From Vitis vinifera (taxonomy: Eukaryota; Streptophyta; Magnoliopsida; Vitales; Vitaceae), in contig NC_081812.1 of NCBI RefSeq assembly GCF_030704535.1, forward strand, positions 19,748,501-19,812,500: 64,000 nucleotides of DNA, read 5' to 3'. Positions 38,467-49,302 of the stretch are shown here, piece after piece; position 1 is the first letter of the stretch, and each line of letters begins with the position of its first letter. The notes under the pieces are model-generated. The model saw only the letters and a program-made list of their open reading frames with translations. It ran no database searches and was not told where the DNA came from. The position numbers and the translations under genes were made by a program.

Positions 38467-38561
38467 TGGGCTGAACTTGAGAGAGTTTCCTTTGGGACTA
38501 AATTATCAGGCCCACACACAGCTCAACAGTCCGCAAATTGGGCTGGCTAAGGCCCAGCCCA
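38467..38561 (+). promoter_or_regulatory. Cluster of five site II (TGGGCY) elements, NOP10 promoter
   Basis: TGGGCT at 38467-38472 and 38539-38544, and the reverse form GCCCA at 38508-38514, 38550-38556 and 38556-38561. Clusters of this motif bind TCP-family factors in plants and are typical of ribosomal-protein and ribosome-biogenesis promoters. The cluster lies just upstream of the likely 5'-UTR exon of NOP10. Confidence 0.75.
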
Positions 38562-38593
38562 CTTACCTGACCAAACTCATGTTGTACACGCTT

Positions 38594-38602
38594 TTAGGGT
38601 TT
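38594..38602 (+). promoter_or_regulatory. Telo-box (TTAGGGTTT)
   Basis: TTAGGGTTT, the reverse complement of AAACCCTAA, lies about 33 bp below the last site II motif and close to the expected transcription start. The site II plus telo-box pair is a known signature of plant translation-machinery genes. Confidence 0.75.
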
Positions 38603-38706
38603 GTTGCTAAGGAGAAGAAGCCTCCATCTCTTTTTACTCGAAAGCACTCAATCATTCCTTCTCCAAAATTTGCGTTTCGATCGATCCCTGAGTTGAAGCC
38701 TTCAAG
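38600..38706 (+). other. Probable non-coding first exon of NOP10
   Basis: A stretch of ordinary composition ends with TTCAAG|GTACAG, a good donor at 38707. It would join the acceptor just before the NOP10 start codon, giving a leader of about 120 nt. The left edge is estimated from the telo-box position. Several Arabidopsis ribosome-biogenesis genes have a similar leader intron. Confidence 0.5.
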
Positions 38707-39912
38707 GTACAGTTCCAATCTCTATTACCAATTTGTTCAATGGAGTTCTAGATCAGAAAATAACGAGAAAACGAAAGAGAAGTTTGAATCCTAAAATTTT
38801 CACCATCTAGGGTTTGAGATAGTAATCAAAATGTGGTTTTCTTTTAGTGTTATTTATTTTATTGGCAACTCAAACAGAGGGTCGGATTTCACTGAGTCTT
38901 TACATTTGGGATGTTTTGAATTCTAGGGTTTCTCTTTAAACAGTTGTGGAACTGTTGTCAGTTTGGATTAGAGTTCACAATGAAATTTTTGTTAGATTAA
39001 TGGTTTTTGCTATTCGGGAATGTCTTCTTTGTATAAAAACAGAGTTAGCTTAGATATTGGGAAAATATGAAAAAAGTAATTAAAAATTTGGATTGTAAAC
39101 TTTTCACCAAAGATGATTCAGGAATACAGGAAAGTGGCTCTGTTAAGGGGCTTTTTCTTTTTTCTTTTTTGGAAGCAAATGAGAGAAATAACCTAGGAAT
39201 GAATTCATTTAAAGGGAAATCATTATTGGAAAATACTTTACAAATGTAATCAGAAAAGTATAAATATAAGGGTAAGATTTTCTATAATCGAAAATTACAA
39301 TAAATAATTTTTTTCCTAACAGAGTTTGTAAAGTCATTTTTTAGAACAAACTTAATTGTTGCCCTTATTTATTGAATTGTATACTGTAGGAGAAGCTAAA
39401 AGATGCCTTTCCCTCCATGATCCTTCATCATATGTATGATGACAAGGGTAGCAAGAAAGGATGTAAAGCCCTTGATACCCTTGTTGCGGGTGTTATTTAC
39501 ACAACTCAAAAAATGGTTTTAGCATCATGAGGGAAATGGTTGGTACCCCACCCCCGCCCAAAAAACCCCCGATCATTTGGCATTTTCTAAGTAGTCTAGA
39601 ATGAATTCCTAGGATTTAAAATTTTCAACAATAGCTTTGACGGCTTAAATGCATTCCAAGAAAAACCTAGCCCTCTGTTTGGTTTCCAAGAAAATACAGG
39701 AATGAAAGAAAACAATATTTTAGAGAAACAAAAGTTTTTGTTATTAAATTGGACTGCATATTGTTATATTTGAGTAGAATTTTAAGTAAATTTTGGAATA
39801 GAAAGGAAGGGTTTTGCTAGAAAGAGAAGGGACATGAAAATGTTGATTAGTAGAGAATAAAGTGGTGGGCATTTTTGACAATAGAAACCCTAGCTGCTTA
39901 TCTGTCTCTTTT

Positions 39913-39931
39913 ATTATTATTTTGTCACCTC
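39913..39931 (+). repeat. Left target-site duplication of the LINE
   Basis: ATTATTATTTTGTCACCTC (19 bp) is repeated exactly at 41996-42014 beyond the poly-A tail. The first A of the right copy could instead belong to the tail. Confidence 0.9.
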
Positions 39932-41869
39932 CAAAAACGTAAGGAGAAAGGGTTGATTTGTAAGTTGGACATTGAAAAAGCCTATGACAGCATAAGTTGG
40001 GATTTCCTTATGAAGATTCTGCGTAAATTGGGCTTTGGGTCTAGGTGGATGGAGTGGATTTGGTGGTGCATCTCTACTGCCAAGTTCTCTGTTCTTGTTA
40101 ATGGTGTGCCAGCAGGTTTCTTTTCAAGCACCAAGGGGTTGCGTCAGGGAGATCCCCTCTCTCCTTACCTCTTTGTTTTGGGTATGGAAGTGCTTAGTGC
40201 ACTGTTAAGAAGGGCGACTGTCGGGGGATTCTTTTCAGGCTGCAAATTTTGGGGGAGGGGCAGGATGGAGCTAAATATTTCTCATTTGCTTTTTGCGGAT
40301 GACACAATTATTTTTTGTGAAGCAAGGAAAGAAAACATGACTTTTCTAAGCTGGATTTTGGCTTGGTTCGAGGCTGCGTCTGGGTTAAGGATAAATCTAG
40401 CCAAAAGTGAGTTAATTCCAGTTGGCGAAGTGGAAGAGATTGAGGAGATGGCTGTGGAGCTAGGTTGTAGGGTGGGGTCTTTGCCCAATGTGTATTTGGG
40501 GCTGCCGTTAGGGGTTCCTCACAAGGCTTCCTCGATGTGGGATGGGGTGGAGGAGAAGATGAGGAGGAGATTAGCCTTGTGGAAGAGGCAATACATTTCC
40601 AAAGGCGGGAGGGTTACCCTCATTAAGAGCACGTTGGCCAGCATGCCAATCTACCAACTGTCCCTGTTTCGAATGACCAAGATGGTGGCGAGAAGGCTTG
40701 AAAAGCTCCAAAGAGACTTTCTTTGGGGAGGGGGAAGCTTGGAAAGGAAAGTCCATTTAATTAACTGGGAGGCGGTGTGTGCTCAAAAGGAGAAGGGGGG
40801 CCTTGGCATTAGGAGGATTGCCCGTTTGAACAAGGTTTTGTTGGGAAAATGGTTATGGAGGTTTGCCTTTGAAGAAGATAAGCTGTGGAAGAAGGTGATT
40901 ATGGAGAAGTTTGGTCAAGAGGGCCTTGGTTGGAGGACTAATGAGGCTTGTGGGACGTTTGGAGTGGGAGTTTGGAAGGAGATTCTGAAGGAAGCTGATT
41001 GGTGTTGGAATAACATAGAGTTCAAGGTTGGTAAAGGGACCAAAGTTAGGATCTGGACTGACCATTGGTGCGGCAATGCAGCGCTGTCCCAAACTTTCCC
41101 TCTTTTATTCGATTTGGCAGCTCATAGGAATGCAACGGTGAACGAAGTTTGGGACCCTAGCTTTGGCCAAGGAAGTTGGAATATCAGTTTCTCTAGAGAC
41201 TTTAACGATTGGGAGGTGGATTTGGTTGGTAATTTGCTGTACATGCTAAGGGATTACAAAATCTCTTCAGAAGAGGATTCGGTTTTATGGAAAGGTGGGG
41301 GAAGTGGCATCTTTAGGGTTAAGGAGGCTTACAACCTCCTTGTTGCTTCGAATGATATTGTATTCCCGAATAAGGGCATTTGGGTGGACAAGGTCCCAAC
41401 TAAAGTTGTGTTTTTTGCTTGGGAGGCCACGTGGGGAAAGGTCCTAACTTTGGATAGGCTACAAAGAAGGGGGTGGCAGTTCCCTAACCGATGTTTTTTG
41501 TGTGGGTGTGAAGAGGAGACTGTAAATCATATTCTTCTACATTGTACAGTGGTCCGGGTCCTTTGGGAGATTGTCTTCGTCTTGTTTGGCATTCAGTGGG
41601 TGTTCCCTGAAACGGTTAAAGATATGCTTTTCAGTTGGAGGGGTTCTTTTGTGGGGAAAAAAAGGAAAAAGGTTTGGACTTCCATCCCGTTGTGTATTTT
41701 TTGGACGGTTTGGAAGGAAAGGAATAGATTAGCTTTTAGGGGGGGATTCTTATCTATACAGAAACTCAAAAATTCTTTTGTATGTAATTTGTGGAGTTGG
41801 GCTAGGGTGTATATTGGAGAGGAGTCCTCTTCACTCATAGGCTTTCTAGAGTGGCTCGCGTCCAATTGA
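39932..41869 (+). pseudogene. LINE ORF2 fragment: partial reverse transcriptase plus zf-RVT domain
   Basis: The open frame within the element starts at KGLICKLDIEKAYDSISWDF, in the reverse transcriptase palm, and runs to TGA at 41867-41869. The catalytic motif LLFADD is near 40290, and the C-terminal zinc-binding reverse transcriptase-associated region (CFLCGCEEETVNHILLHC) is near 41490-41545. The N-terminal endonuclease and start of the reverse transcriptase are missing, so it cannot act alone. The frame stays open about 57 nt upstream into host intron DNA, where an ATG occurs by chance at 39875. There are no stops or frameshifts inside the element. Confidence 0.93.
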
Positions 41870-41995
41870 GGGTAGGTAGGATTGTGGGCTTTTTGTGGCT
41901 TTTGGGTTTGGCTGCTTTGTATACGTCCTGTATGCTGTGTGGCTTTTTGCCTTTTTAATATAACATCTGCTTACTTATCAAAAAAAAAAAAAAAA
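39932..41995 (+). mobile_element. Young 5'-truncated LINE (L1-like) inside the NOP10 leader intron
   Basis: A 2.06-kb insertion between 19-bp perfect target duplications, with a poly-A tail of about 16 A at 41980-41995. It begins abruptly inside the reverse transcriptase domain, the usual result of incomplete target-primed reverse transcription. It has the same orientation as NOP10. Perfect duplications and an open frame to the stop show that it is recent. Confidence 0.95.
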
Positions 41996-42014
41996 ATTAT
42001 TATTTTGTCACCTC
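41996..42014 (+). repeat. Right target-site duplication of the LINE
   Basis: The same 19-bp sequence as at 39913-39931, immediately after the poly-A tail. Confidence 0.9.
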
Positions 42015-43471
42015 TCCAAACCTGAATCTTCAATCAATTTCTATTTTGTGGAAAGCAAGGCTCGCCCTTTTTATTTATTTATTTTATGTTTTGTTCCTGA
42101 GGAAACGGAGGAAAGGTGAAAGTAACTGACAATTTCAGTCATTTGATTTCAGTCGCCTTTTTTTTCTCTTGTTTTCATGTCCTTGCCTTTTTTTCTCAGC
42201 AACCAAATGGAAGATAGCTTTTTTCCATCTTTATTTGAAATAATTTTAATAAGGGATGCTGTCCTAGTTTGTGTTTTTTTCCTCTGGTTGCTCAGAAGAC
42301 AGTGGAAATGTGAAGAAAGTAAAAATTGTGAATCTTTATGCATTCTCAATGCCTTTGTGTTGTTGCTGAGGACTCAAAACTTGGGAGCACATTGTGATTT
42401 TTTAACTCTTGTAGCTCATTTTTGCTTTATAGTTTATATGTTTTTACAGTTTTCCGTAGAATCCATAAGTTTCAATTGAAAGTAATTCCCAAGAGAATTT
42501 TCTGCTAGACTCTCCATGGAGATTTTATCTTCTCATATATTCCTAATGCAAAGAAAATTTATCTATTTTTTTGGGGAAAATTCTTTTTCAACACAAAAAA
42601 CTTAGTCACTTGTAAAACTCAATAGAGTGAATGAGTTAATGATGCCGCAATGCGAAACTCAGATTTTGAGTTGACAATTTTGGTTGGGAGTTCTCAGTGG
42701 TTGCTATCCCTATGGTACTTCATTATGTCTAGATTTGAATATGAGGTCAGTATAGGTGATATTGAACCTGTACTGTGTAATGATATGTGACATTTCAAAG
42801 AAAAAAAAATCCTTTTTTTTCTTTGGTAACACCATATGGAATATTTGTCTCAGTGAATAAAACCAAAATGATTCCCTGCTTGTTGAAAAATGTATTCACA
42901 TTACTCCTTTAATTTTGAAAGGAGTTGAATCTATTGGATTAGAAATGGACTGACAAGTGACAAGTCAGAATTTCTTTTGGTAATTGCATGAGATGATCTG
43001 AGTTGCCGACTAAAGGCAAATATCTTGCATCACAATGCATCATGAGACATATTCATATGGTTACTAACTGTATTGTATTAGGTAGTTTAGCTAATGAAAC
43101 CCAGGATTTGTGCCAAAGAAACTGTTATATGCATACTAGATGCTTGATTGGCTGAGGCACTATTGGTAATATCATGACCACCTTTTACTTAGTTACCAAA
43201 GGTGTTGGATTTTGGTTATTTTATGATTATACTTGTTTTAAAAAAAATGAAGGAAATGTTTTTGTCATATAGCATGATATCTGATTTATTTCTTCCATTT
43301 TGTGTTCTTATTTCACACGAATTATTCTGTGTAATGATTGTAAGTGATCTTGAATCCAGGTTTTTCTTTTTTCCCTCCTTCTTTGAGATTTATTAAACCT
43401 GTTCATCATAAAAATTCTTCTGTTAGAGATATCTGATTTGGCTCTGGTTTCAGCAGGTGAATTGATCCAAA

Positions 43472-45015
43472 ATGTATCTTCAGTTTTACATTAACGAGAA
43501 TGGCGATAAAGTTTACACTACTAAGGTATGCTAATCGAGGTTTTTGTTTTTCTTCTTCTTTTTCACCGGATGTTCTAACTTATGCATATATATAAACCTG
43601 AAATGCATGCTCATACTAGATGAAATGAAGTTCGGATTTAATTGGGTGTTGGTGTCTACTAGTGGAATCTGACCTGTCCCAATTTTCTTCTCAGGTCTAA
43701 GACTGTATATAGATTTAATAACTTTAGATGGTAGATCCATTGACACTCCTATTTCTATCATAAAAAGTCATTTCCCTGTCTGTGTGGTTCTAGGAGAAGT
43801 GTTGATGAGGAAGTGATCACCTAGGTTTCTTCTTTGTTCTCCATCTCTACTTTTCTTTTAAATCCCTGTACTGTTGCACTTTAGTGTTCTTATTCTGCTT
43901 TTTTAATAGGTCCTGTGAGCTTTCCATTCTTTCTCCCTCTGACGTAAGCCTCTGTTTACTGTCCTGATCTATTTTCTACCTTCATGCTTTTTCCAAACAC
44001 CCTAAAGATGATAATTTTGTTGCCGTCCAGTTCAGTAGCAACCTGTTTACTTAATTTGGGGCAGTGCACCATTAATTCCCCCTCAAACACTGAAACAGAT
44101 GTTGACATACTCGTCTAATAGTTGACGTTGTTTTCATTAATGTATTTGATTTGTGAGAGAGTATTATCCATGTGGCATGGCAACCTCTGAGCTAGATTCT
44201 GATTGTGTGCATATCCTTGATGCTTTTGCAAACATGTCTTATTTGTTTGGCATGGAATTGCAGATATTTTTTCTGTGGTCCGACTTCTCATTGTCCTAAC
44301 ATGATACTGTCCATGCTAGTATATTTTTCTCCTTATACTTCTGCTCATTTACCTTCATGCATCTGTGGCATGCAGAAAGAATCACCACTTGGAGTGAACA
44401 CACAATCTGCTCATCCAGGTAAACTTAAAATTTTTTGCAAGGGTAATTACCCTTTTATTGTCCATCCTAATTTCCAGTTTACTTGGGTTTTTGAATTACT
44501 GCTGGTAAGTTTAGCATGGGATAATGGATGTTGGACTTCATCTTTAGCTAGTTGAAGTAGCCCTCATATCAAGTTTTGGGTTGTAAGTAATGGTGACAAC
44601 ACATTGAAAAAACAAAGGAAAAAGGTAAAGATGTTGAATGCTCTACTCTATTTACTGATACCAGAATGAACAAGAAGAGAAGGTGCTAATGATTATTCTG
44701 GATTAATTTTTATGCTTAATTGCATTACTGCTATCAGTCTGTGCTCCATGACCCATCGACTTATTTTCTCTGAGTTTCTTGCATTTTGTCACTTGATTTG
44801 GTGTGATTATTATAGTTTCCATCATCAGCTGAATTATTGTCACCAATCATTTGATTGCTGGGATTTGCTATGACACTCATCTGTCTTTGTCATCCATTTC
44901 CTTTGCCTTTAATGCAGCTCGCTTCTCCCCTGATGATAAATATTCACGGCAAAGGGTTCTTTTGAAGAAGCGCTTTGGATTGTTGCCCACCCAAAGTCCA
45001 CCCCCAAAGTACTAA
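43472..45015 (+). CDS. NOP10: NOP10, H/ACA ribonucleoprotein complex subunit 3
   Basis: Exons 43472-43525, 44376-44418 and 44918-45015 join to 195 nt, a 64-residue protein, the normal length for the family. It begins [20 protein letters not shown], has the conserved [17 protein letters not shown] core across the second junction, and ends [12 protein letters not shown]10 binds dyskerin/CBF5 in H/ACA snoRNPs of the nucleolus and Cajal bodies, which pseudouridylate rRNA and snRNA and support pre-rRNA processing and telomerase RNA. The N-terminal strands pack on CBF5 and the C-terminal helix is the RFGLLPTQ region. Both coding introns are GT-AG. The upstream site II/telo-box cluster and leader intron fit co-regulation with ribosome-biogenesis genes. 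Confidence 0.96.
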
Positions 45016-46263
45016 ATATTTCACTGTCTTCTTGATGTTGATTCGGGGCTTACCTTTGCTTCCATGGAAGAATGCGGGGAAGTATTTTGGGTTTTGGTAG
45101 CTATTCATCTTAATTGTTCACTAGCAGGATGGCAACTGATGCCGGATCACTGAATTGGACGGAAAATGAGATGATGTCTTGAATGCATCTGTTTAGACCC
45201 TAGAATGTTTTGTTGCATTTGTACACTTTCTTATTTTTCATTTTTGTCTTGCATGAAAGCATTCTGATTTTTTCTTGTGTGTTTTTAAGATGTCTCGTTT
45301 TGCTTATAAGTATATTGAATATATCTGTGAATTGAGGAGAAGATAGGGTCAAAATGTCTGCGGCCGAGACCATGAACCTTGGCTTAGATCCCGACTAACA
45401 CTTGGCTTCGAATTAAGAAAAATGAACGTCTTGTTTACTTCTGGCAGGGTTTCTATTTTTTTAGTGGAAGTGTTTTTCAGAAACAATGCCAAACGTGGAA
45501 TTGCAATTCAAGGACAAGGTAATTTAATAACAATTCTTATTTTTCACTGAAAACCTCGTTACTGAACACCTAAGACGATAAATATGATTATTTAATCAAC
45601 ATATAAGGTTATGCTAAAAGTAATAGTTAGATGATAAATTTTACAAATATTACTTTTTATTATTTCAAATATTTTAAAATTAAATATAATCTTCTTTTGA
45701 TATTTTTATTCCTTTTAATTGAAATGTATTTTTATCCAATATTTATGGAGGTCATTCTCGTTTTTATTGGATCGTTTTTAATAAATTTTAAATGAATGAA
45801 GTTAAATATAATTTTACCAGACTTACATCCCACGTGATAGCGGATAGTAATTGCCAATCCGTAAGAGTATTATTTACTCTTGCGGTGGAATTAAGAAAAA
45901 TGAATGTATTATTTACTCGTGATTCAAGGACATGTAATATTGTACATTTTTCTAACTCCAATTATCTTCAACGACTCATTTGAAATATAATTATATATTA
46001 ATTTGTAAACTAGACGACAAATTAGAAATATTTCCTCCTTAAAAGTAGATTCTTGATCGCCTTCCAATTTTATCCCATCAACTCAAAAGGAAAATAATAG
46101 TAAATGTTAAATATTAGGATTTTTCTTTCCCAATAAATACACCTTTTCTATCTTAGTCAAATATATTTATTCTTAAATTTACAACTTTTTCTAAACCATT
46201 ATTTCTTAAATATTACATATCTTTCCTAAATATTATTTTAAAAATAATTTAGAAATTTCCTAA

Positions 46264-46266
<3 letters not shown>

Positions 46267-46312
<46 letters not shown>
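46267..46312. repeat. (TA)n microsatellite
   Basis: About 46 bp of uninterrupted TA repeat, the longest simple repeat in the window. Confidence 0.95.
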
Positions 46313-46315
<3 letters not shown>

Positions 46316-46654
46316 TATAAATATTTGACATTGTATTATTTCTTAAAGGGTTTTAAATAGTCCTCAATATTTCTCCAAGGAAAAAAACTTACACAGATTT
46401 TTAATTTAGGAAGATTTTGCACTTTATTATAAAAGAATTCTAAAATATCTCCCTTGGTATATATGTTAACAAATTTTTTTAAAAATAGCATTTTACTAAA
46501 AATAAAGATATCTTGCTAAAGAAATGAATTATGCTTAAAGGAAAATGTTTTTAATTTCGTTGTGGAAAATTAGAGAAGTAGCCAATGTGGATGGATCTCT
46601 GTGAAAGCTGAGCTGCGGGCGGGTTACCACTCAGGTGTCCAATGGGTAAATGGC

Positions 46655-46692
46655 TATATAAATATTTCACCCTCATTGGTTTCGATGTGGGA
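46655..46692 (-). promoter_or_regulatory. snRNA-type upstream element plus TATA, candidate only
   Basis: On the minus strand TCCCACATCG (46692-46683) matches the plant USE of snRNA promoters, followed after 18-20 bp by a TATA-like TATTTATATA (46664-46655). RNA polymerase III-type plant snRNA promoters carry these two elements about 24 bp apart, so the spacing is slightly short. The sequence downstream (46650-46560) is GC-rich compared with its surroundings but I cannot match it to U1-U6, U3, 7SL or MRP RNA. A decayed or unrelated repeat is equally possible. Confidence 0.3.
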
Positions 46693-47639
46693 TTTGACCC
46701 AGTTTAAAGTGTAAATATTTAATAAAGATATGAAATGTGATAGACAAAAGTGTCATGTTATTTGTTACCTAATCAACCCATATTTTCCTCTTTTTTTTTC
46801 ATTCATTTCCGTCATCTCTATATTTCTTACTTCAATTCTTAAAATCCAAGTCTTTACTATCTTTGTCTCACAAGTTCACCACAACGGTCATAGATCATCT
46901 CAACCAATGGGCTAGTTTCCAATCTTTGACTGATCTTCTTATTCGTAATTTGTTTTCAAATTTTTAAAAATTCAATAATACAAAAATAGATTGTTATTTT
47001 TGAAGATAAAATTAAAAAATGATAAAGTTAATTTTATAAATATTTTAAAAATAAATAAATAAATTAAAATATTTAATTTGAAAAATGAAAATAATAATAA
47101 CTTTCATTGACTTGCTAATCATTTAAAAAAAATAAATTAGAAATGAGGTATTAAAATTTATTTACCATTTCACATTTTGATCGGTCATTTTAGAATAAAA
47201 ATGAATTTATAGATGTTTTTCTTTAATATTTACCCTATAATTCTTATTTTGATTTTTCCTTTTCCTTTTTTTTTTTTTATTTATCTTTTTTTGGTAATAT
47301 CTCCTAATTTTGAGAAAAAAATAATTTGAAAAACCCTAATTTTGTTTGGTTATCCATTACATTGAAAACATTTTTATGTTGCATTTTTATTTATTTATAA
47401 TATAAATAAAATTTAATAAAAGTAATTCAATCGTAAAACAAATGTCTAATATAAACAATCTGAATTCAACTCTGAATTTAGAAAAATGAGGTTGGATTAG
47501 ACCTAGGTTGAATACATTAGGTTAGAGGACGAGTTGGGTTGAGCTCAGGTTTATTGTTTTTTAATTCAGGTTAAGTTTGGATTAGCCATTAACCCATCCA
47601 ACCCGTTCAAGTTATAGTCTTTTATGTATGTAGTTCCCT

Positions 47640-47721
47640 CCTTATACCTAATTGCCTCTTCATTGTAACCAATTTGGTAACCTTATACCTAATTGCCTCT
47701 TCATTGTAACCAATTTGGTAA
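47640..47721. repeat. 41-bp perfect tandem duplication
   Basis: CCTTATACCTAATTGCCTCT... occupies 47640-47680 and is repeated without change at 47681-47721, pointing to a recent slippage or repair event. Confidence 0.95.
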
Positions 47722-47821
47722 ATATATGTATCTCATTGTGTTAGTTCATTAATAAAAATAGTTCAGTAATAAAAACACAAAGCATATCAAATTCAGCCCA
47801 CAAAAACATACTCATCCACCT

Positions 47822-47822
<1 letters not shown>

Positions 47823-47853
<31 letters not shown>
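47823..47853 (+). repeat. Poly-A tract of about 31 bp
   Basis: A pure A run in intergenic DNA. It could be the tail of an eroded retroposon, but no element body or target duplication could be recognised on its left. Confidence 0.85.
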
Positions 47854-47855
<2 letters not shown>

Positions 47856-48184
47856 TAATTGCCACCCCTCCCAAGGCCAAGGTGCCCACAAAAACAACTT
47901 GTCGGTTATGAAAAAATTGAAACCAAATTGGATAAAGACTTGGGCAATGGTTGAATCTACCAAACCAATCCAATTTTGAAGACAATGAATTTGAGAAAAT
48001 GTGTAATAACCTGCTCAAATGACCCTTCCTTAAACATATATAGATAGACAAGAAGTTTTTGGACATTTTTAGAGCAATCTACCTTTAGTCATTGGTGGAA
48101 GAATGCAAATTCTGAAAAAGGTTAAAGACATCTACACATCTCTACATAGGGGATGAAAGACATAAAAAAATGAGTGGAGTCATC

Positions 48185-48419
48185 GTGTAAATACTCGTAT
48201 ATAATATTCGTATAGAGTTTTATAGAAAACTTTAAATTAGTTTATGTGGGGAATCTTTGTGGGCTCCAAAGAGTTTCATTAATGCCCATAAATAGACGAT
48301 GACCTCATTTGATCAAAACACCCGTGTATCTTAACCTAATAAATTAAGCATAAGACTTCAAGTGTCTTGAATTATCTAAGTGTTGTATGTGAGCTTAGGA
48401 GAAGCCTAAATCGATGACA
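48185..48419 (+). mobile_element. Decayed LTR related to the Ty3/gypsy element at 21647
   Basis: Blocks align with the intact LTR in the same order: GTTTCATTAATGCCCATAAA versus GTTCCATTGGTGCCTATAAA, then GACCTCATTTGATCAAAACACC versus GGCCTCATTTGGCCAAGGCACC in part, then CAAGTGTCTTG, ATCTAAGTG, GAGCTTAG and a terminal GATGACA. About 110 bp of the middle are missing. No primer-binding site or polyprotein follows, so it is a solo or truncated LTR. The left end is approximate. Confidence 0.75.
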
Positions 48420-49302
48420 GAGTAAGGGTTCAAATCATACTCACATCATGCATGAATGTCTCTCTAATCAAATTCCAAGATTTTGAAGTCCTAATTTAAT
48501 TGAAGGATTTGGTTTATGCCAATAATTCATTTTCTACTTTTGAATAAATATAAGAGACACCAATACACCTCAAACACACATCTACATAATAATTAGATTC
48601 ATGAACATAATATAATAAAAAAAAACTCATTATAAAAAATATTATTTTTTAGTACATTTATATATATATTTTTATATCCCCTGATATTATTGCATTCTCA
48701 CAGCTTTATATTAAAAAATTATTATTTTATATTCAAATGCAGTGTACCATATCTGTGAGTTTCTAAACGCGAATAAAAATGGGATTGTTCTGAGTTTTGG
48801 ACGCTTCGTCGGCTACGTTGAAAGGCCGGCCCGCCATAGCTACTTTGTCTTAATATTGGTACTGCAAATGTAATTTTCTCTTGAAAATGCCGAGGGCGTT
48901 TACGTCAGACAGTTAGACTATTGCAGAGTGGAAACAGAAAAGTCAAAACTTCTCGACAAATTCCCATTCTAATAAAAATTTCCCTATTCATAAAAACCTT
49001 TCTCATTTTTTCATCATTACTTTTTACATTTATTTGCAAATCTATACCAGAAAAATATTGTAACAACTAATAAGTTGGAAATTTCAAAATTTCAAACTCA
49101 GTCATCTGCTGATATCCAGGTGTTGACATGGTTGGAAATAAAAAATAGGAACCGATGATGCGCAGAGATATCCATGCCCGTTAGAATTTCACAATATTAG
49201 AAAAAAAAAACTACATAAAAAAATTGGAAACTCTTAGAGAAAGCCTACCTGCTCAGTTCAGCAGACAGGAGCAGTCGGCGAAGAAAAGGGAGAAAGAAAG
49301 AG

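Larger units (their letters stand above)
38707..43453 (+). other. NOP10 leader intron (about 4.7 kb)
   Basis: It runs from donor GTACAG at 38707 to acceptor CAG at 43451-43453; a second CAG at 43454-43456 makes a NAGNAG pair. It contains a 2.06-kb LINE insertion. The remaining sequence, 38707-39912 and 42015-43450, is T-rich and typical of plant introns, without recognisable genes. Confidence 0.55.
45016..49302. other. Intergenic DNA between NOP10 and the FluG-like gene
   Basis: 45016-45350 holds the probable NOP10 3' UTR. The remainder is AT-rich with a (TA)n run, an snRNA-promoter-like motif pair, a 41-bp tandem duplication, a poly-A tract and a decayed LTR, each listed separately. 48430-49302 contains the FluG-like 5' flank; I could not choose a TATA box there. 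No further coding gene was seen. Confidence 0.6.

Noticed and set aside
38477-38794. Open frame of 105 codons just upstream of the NOP10 intron
   Set aside because: It overlaps the site II/telo-box promoter and crosses the likely leader-exon donor. The translation matches nothing recognisable.
39875-39931. ATG at 39875 as the true start of the LINE protein
   Set aside because: It lies in host intron DNA upstream of the left target duplication boundary; the frame is open there by chance.
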